A DNA stretch of 6,928 bases from an uncultured Selenomonas sp. (GTDB taxonomy: Bacteria > Bacillota > Negativicutes > Selenomonadales > Selenomonadaceae): the NCBI GenBank assembly GCA_945494195.1, contig CALYVJ010000083.1:1-6928 (forward strand), given 5' to 3'. The notes beneath the pieces were generated by a model, which searched no databases, had not been told where the DNA came from, and saw only the letters and a list, made by a program, of their open reading frames with translations. Positions 4,729 through 6,928 of the stretch are shown here, piece after piece; position 1 is the stretch's first letter, and the number at the start of each line of letters is the position of its first letter. The position numbers and the translations under genes were made by a program.

Positions 4729-6928
4729 TCAGAAGGACATTCTGGCCTCAAGGCCGACAATGTAACCACTGCCTTCCCGATCAAAGGTCAATCCCAATTT
4801 GTCGTTAAAGTCATACTGGAGACCATAACGATTGACATTCTGACCGCCAAGACTGCGTGTATACTTCACCATAACCCGGTCTGAGATATATTTTCCCATC
4901 TGAACATTAAAATCGTATTTGTTTGTTTCATTTTCTAAATCATGACGGTCATAGATCGAACCACTGCCACGAGAAATCGTAAACTGATCCAGGAATAAGA
5001 AATCCCGCAGGACGTCTTCCACTTCCGACAAGAAGCTCATCTGAATGCCTACAGAGAGCATATCCCCAGCATTCATGCTCTTTTGGCCATTTTTATAGGC
5101 ATCCCGCAAAGTCAACAGCTGGATAATTTGCGTCTGGCTCATCTCCGGACTGGACGTCAGCTTGATTTCCATTTTATCCAAAGGACCCTTAGCCGAAAGG
5201 AATACCTTAGCCTGGGTCAAACGGGTATCGGCAAAGAAATCGATACTTGGCAGAAAGGACGCCACCTGATCAAAAGTTGCCAGCCCTTCACGAATCTTAA
5301 ACTCCGTCTTGAGATAATTTATCGTACCGCCACGTTTTACCTGCAGGCTACCGGACATCTTAGGATGGCTGACAATACCGCCCATATGGAATTGTCCGCC
5401 CAGATACAGGTCGTACAGATAGGAACTATAGAAATGAACCTTGTCCCCCACATTGACCTGGACATCCATTACCGCATCAGGAAGATTGCTGTCACCATCA
5501 GGAATCGCCGGAATAGACACCATGCAATTCTGGAAATCCACAGTTCCCGAAATCTTTGGCATATGGCGACCGTAAAAATCCGTATCGAAAACATGTATTT
5601 CAGCAATAAGCGGGCCACGGAAGAAATCACTCTCCACCTCCAGCTTATCGGCCTTAAACGTGAAATCGTATTTATCGGGAGAAACACCGTCAAGCTGCAG
5701 GAATCCCGTAAGGGAGTACGTGCCTTCGCCCATTTTACCAGAAAAATCCTGGACTGTCACTTTACTGCCAGCAAAAGCGATTTTCGCATTCATATCCGTT
5801 ATGGGCTTCTCCAAAGCCTTCCATTTCACCGCTCCGTTGGTAAGCCCGACGGTACCATCAATCAGCGGATGTGCCAGTGTTCCATGGACTTTTAGGTTTC
5901 CGGTCGTTGCGCCCACTGCCCAATCAACCTGCTTGGACACTGTCGGCAACAGCGACAAATCTGCCTGGTCGAGGGAGACCGTGAGCTGGATCTGCTCGAT
6001 ATCATCAAGCTGTTCATTCTTATCGGCAAAAATCGCCCGGGAAGGAATGATCCCCTTGGCACTTGCCTGATACTTTTTTTCCCCAGCCGTCTTCTGGACG
6101 GTAAAATTATCTACCGTTATCAAACCATTCTTCAAATGGAAACCGCCATCCAAAGTATCAAAGGTAGAGCCCTGTACCCCGCCATTATGCCCGCTGACCG
6201 TTACGTCAGCCGACGGGTTCGTAAGGAATCCGCCAAAAGTAGCTTCAATATCCGCTGTGCCAATGACATCGGCCTGTATCCCAACGGCCTTGGCAAACAT
6301 TCCCATCTCCAGATCAGATGCTGAAAGTTTCCCCTGCAGGAGTTGTTCTGCCGCTACTCCCACAGTACCTGTCAGCGTGAATAAGCCCTTGCTGCCTTGT
6401 TTCCCTGCGATTTCCTTAACGGTCACCACCTGATCGGCCAGCTGCATATCAATGTCCACATCATGGACATCATAGCCGCCAACAGTCCCCTTCGACATGC
6501 TGCCATAGACGGATACCTGCGGGTTATCCACCGTCCCCCCCAAAGTCGCACTGCAGTTCAGCCGCCCCTGAACCAAATCGTTTTTCTGATTCAACAGCGC
6601 CGTAATCGCATTGATATCGGCATTCTGGACAACTATATCCCCCGTAATCGCCTGGGTCTCCGTATTGATGGAGGCCACGGCATCATAGGTGCCGCCATTC
6701 TGCTCGAAACCGAACTGGTCTACATCCACACTGCCATTACGGTATTTGACCATACCGTGAAGATTCTTGATTTCCTGGTCATTGAGTACAATATCCGGTG
6801 CATCCAGAATCCCATAAAATTCCGGACGGTCCACATTGCCCTTGATATAGCCCTTGAAGATACCATGCCCACTCACCTCATAGGGCAGCTTGTGTTCAAT
6901 GCGCTTGAGGTCAATATCCTTCGCCTCA
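4729..6928 (-). CDS. tamB: TamB/DUF490 family translocation and assembly module protein, C-terminal part (5' end outside window)
   Basis: TamB proteins are anchored in the inner membrane by an N-terminal helix and span the periplasm as a long beta-taco with a hydrophobic groove. They are implicated in outer-membrane protein assembly and phospholipid transport. The frame is open to the window edge (17 further codons upstream of the first GTG at 6876), so the true start and membrane anchor lie outside; 732 codons are visible against a usual total of well over 1,000. Most of the fragment is short alternating beta strands with repeated 'G-x-hydrophobic' turns, as expected for AsmA/TamB repeats. 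The family signature is near the C-terminus: LPSIDFFADTRL, then GPLDKMEIKLTSSPEMSQ and IIQLLTL (visible residues ~559-607), followed by MGKYISDRVMVKYTRSLGG, and a terminal phenylalanine (ARMSF). The stop is TGA at 4731-4729, 36 bp before the sigma-factor gene. Recognition of the family is firm. The exact partner (TamA-like or BamA) is not shown. Confidence 0.93.
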   Translation of the reverse strand, partial: EAKDIDLKRIEHKLPYEVSGHGIFKGYIKGNVDRPEFYGILDAPDIVLNDQEIKNLHGMVKYRNGSVDVDQFGFEQNGGTYDAVASINTETQAITGDIVVQNADINAITALLNQKNDLVQGRLNCSATLGGTVDNPQVSVYGSMSKGTVGGYDVHDVDIDMQLADQVVTVKEIAGKQGSKGLFTLTGTVGVAAEQLLQGKLSASDLEMGMFAKAVGIQADVIGTADIEATFGGFLTNPSADVTVSGHNGGVQGSTFDTLDGGFHLKNGLITVDNFTVQKTAGEKKYQASAKGIIPSRAIFADKNEQLDDIEQIQLTVSLDQADLSLLPTVSKQVDWAVGATTGNLKVHGTLAHPLIDGTVGLTNGAVKWKALEKPITDMNAKIAFAGSKVTVQDFSGKMGEGTYSLTGFLQLDGVSPDKYDFTFKADKLEVESDFFRGPLIAEIHVFDTDFYGRHMPKISGTVDFQNCMVSIPAIPDGDSNLPDAVMDVQVNVGDKVHFYSSYLYDLYLGGQFHMGGIVSHPKMSGSLQVKRGGTINYLKTEFKIREGLATFDQVASFLPSIDFFADTRLTQAKVFLSAKGPLDKMEIKLTSSPEMSQTQIIQLLTLRDAYKNGQKSMNAGDMLSVGIQMSFLSEVEDVLRDFLFLDQFTISRGSGSIYDRHDLENETNKYDFNVQMGKYISDRVMVKYTRSLGGQNVNRYGLQYDFNDKLGLTFDREGSGYIVGLEARMSF

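Noticed and set aside
5083..5895. Plus-strand open frame of 270 codons opposite tamB
   Set aside because: Its antisense partner is recognisable TamB beta-repeat sequence, and the translation resembles no family.
6874..6876. GTG at 6876 as the start of the TamB protein
   Set aside because: The reading frame continues without a stop to the window edge, the sequence before it is still TamB-like, and there is no signal or anchor helix after it. The gene is cut by the window.

Overview
The window reads as a piece of an outer-membrane biogenesis locus from a diderm Firmicute (Negativicutes, most likely a Selenomonas-like member of the Selenomonadaceae). This placement is an inference. It rests on TamB and BamA homologues lying together, on strong Bacillus-type AGGAGG ribosome binding sites, on a gram-positive-looking sigma factor, and on mid-range GC content. 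No database search was possible.

All five genes lie on the minus strand, so transcription runs from high to low coordinates. In that order they are: the C-terminal ~730 residues of a TamB/DUF490 protein, whose 5' part lies outside the window (6928-4729); a small sigma-70 family protein with regions 2 and 4 (4692-4060); a 163-bp intergenic region, the only sizeable gap between genes, with promoter-like motifs and phased A-tracts (4059-3897); a single-pass membrane protein with a Pro/Ala-rich extracytoplasmic tail (3896-3336); BamA with a TTG start (3299-1398); and an unrecognised secreted protein that looks like three POTRA-type modules plus a short outer-membrane beta-barrel (1369-74). The last 73 bp carry a good housekeeping-type promoter (TTGAAT, 17 bp, TATAAT) that points out of the window towards the next gene.

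TamB is an inner-membrane-anchored, periplasm-spanning protein with a groove that conducts hydrophobic material. BamA inserts beta-barrels into the outer membrane. The last gene encodes a probable outer-membrane partner. The sigma factor followed by a membrane protein with a cytoplasmic helical head has the layout of a sigma/anti-sigma pair. A locally encoded envelope-stress circuit controlling bamA is therefore a reasonable but unproven hypothesis. It and the POTRA-barrel protein are the two most interesting things here. No mobile elements, CRISPR arrays, tRNA or rRNA genes were seen.
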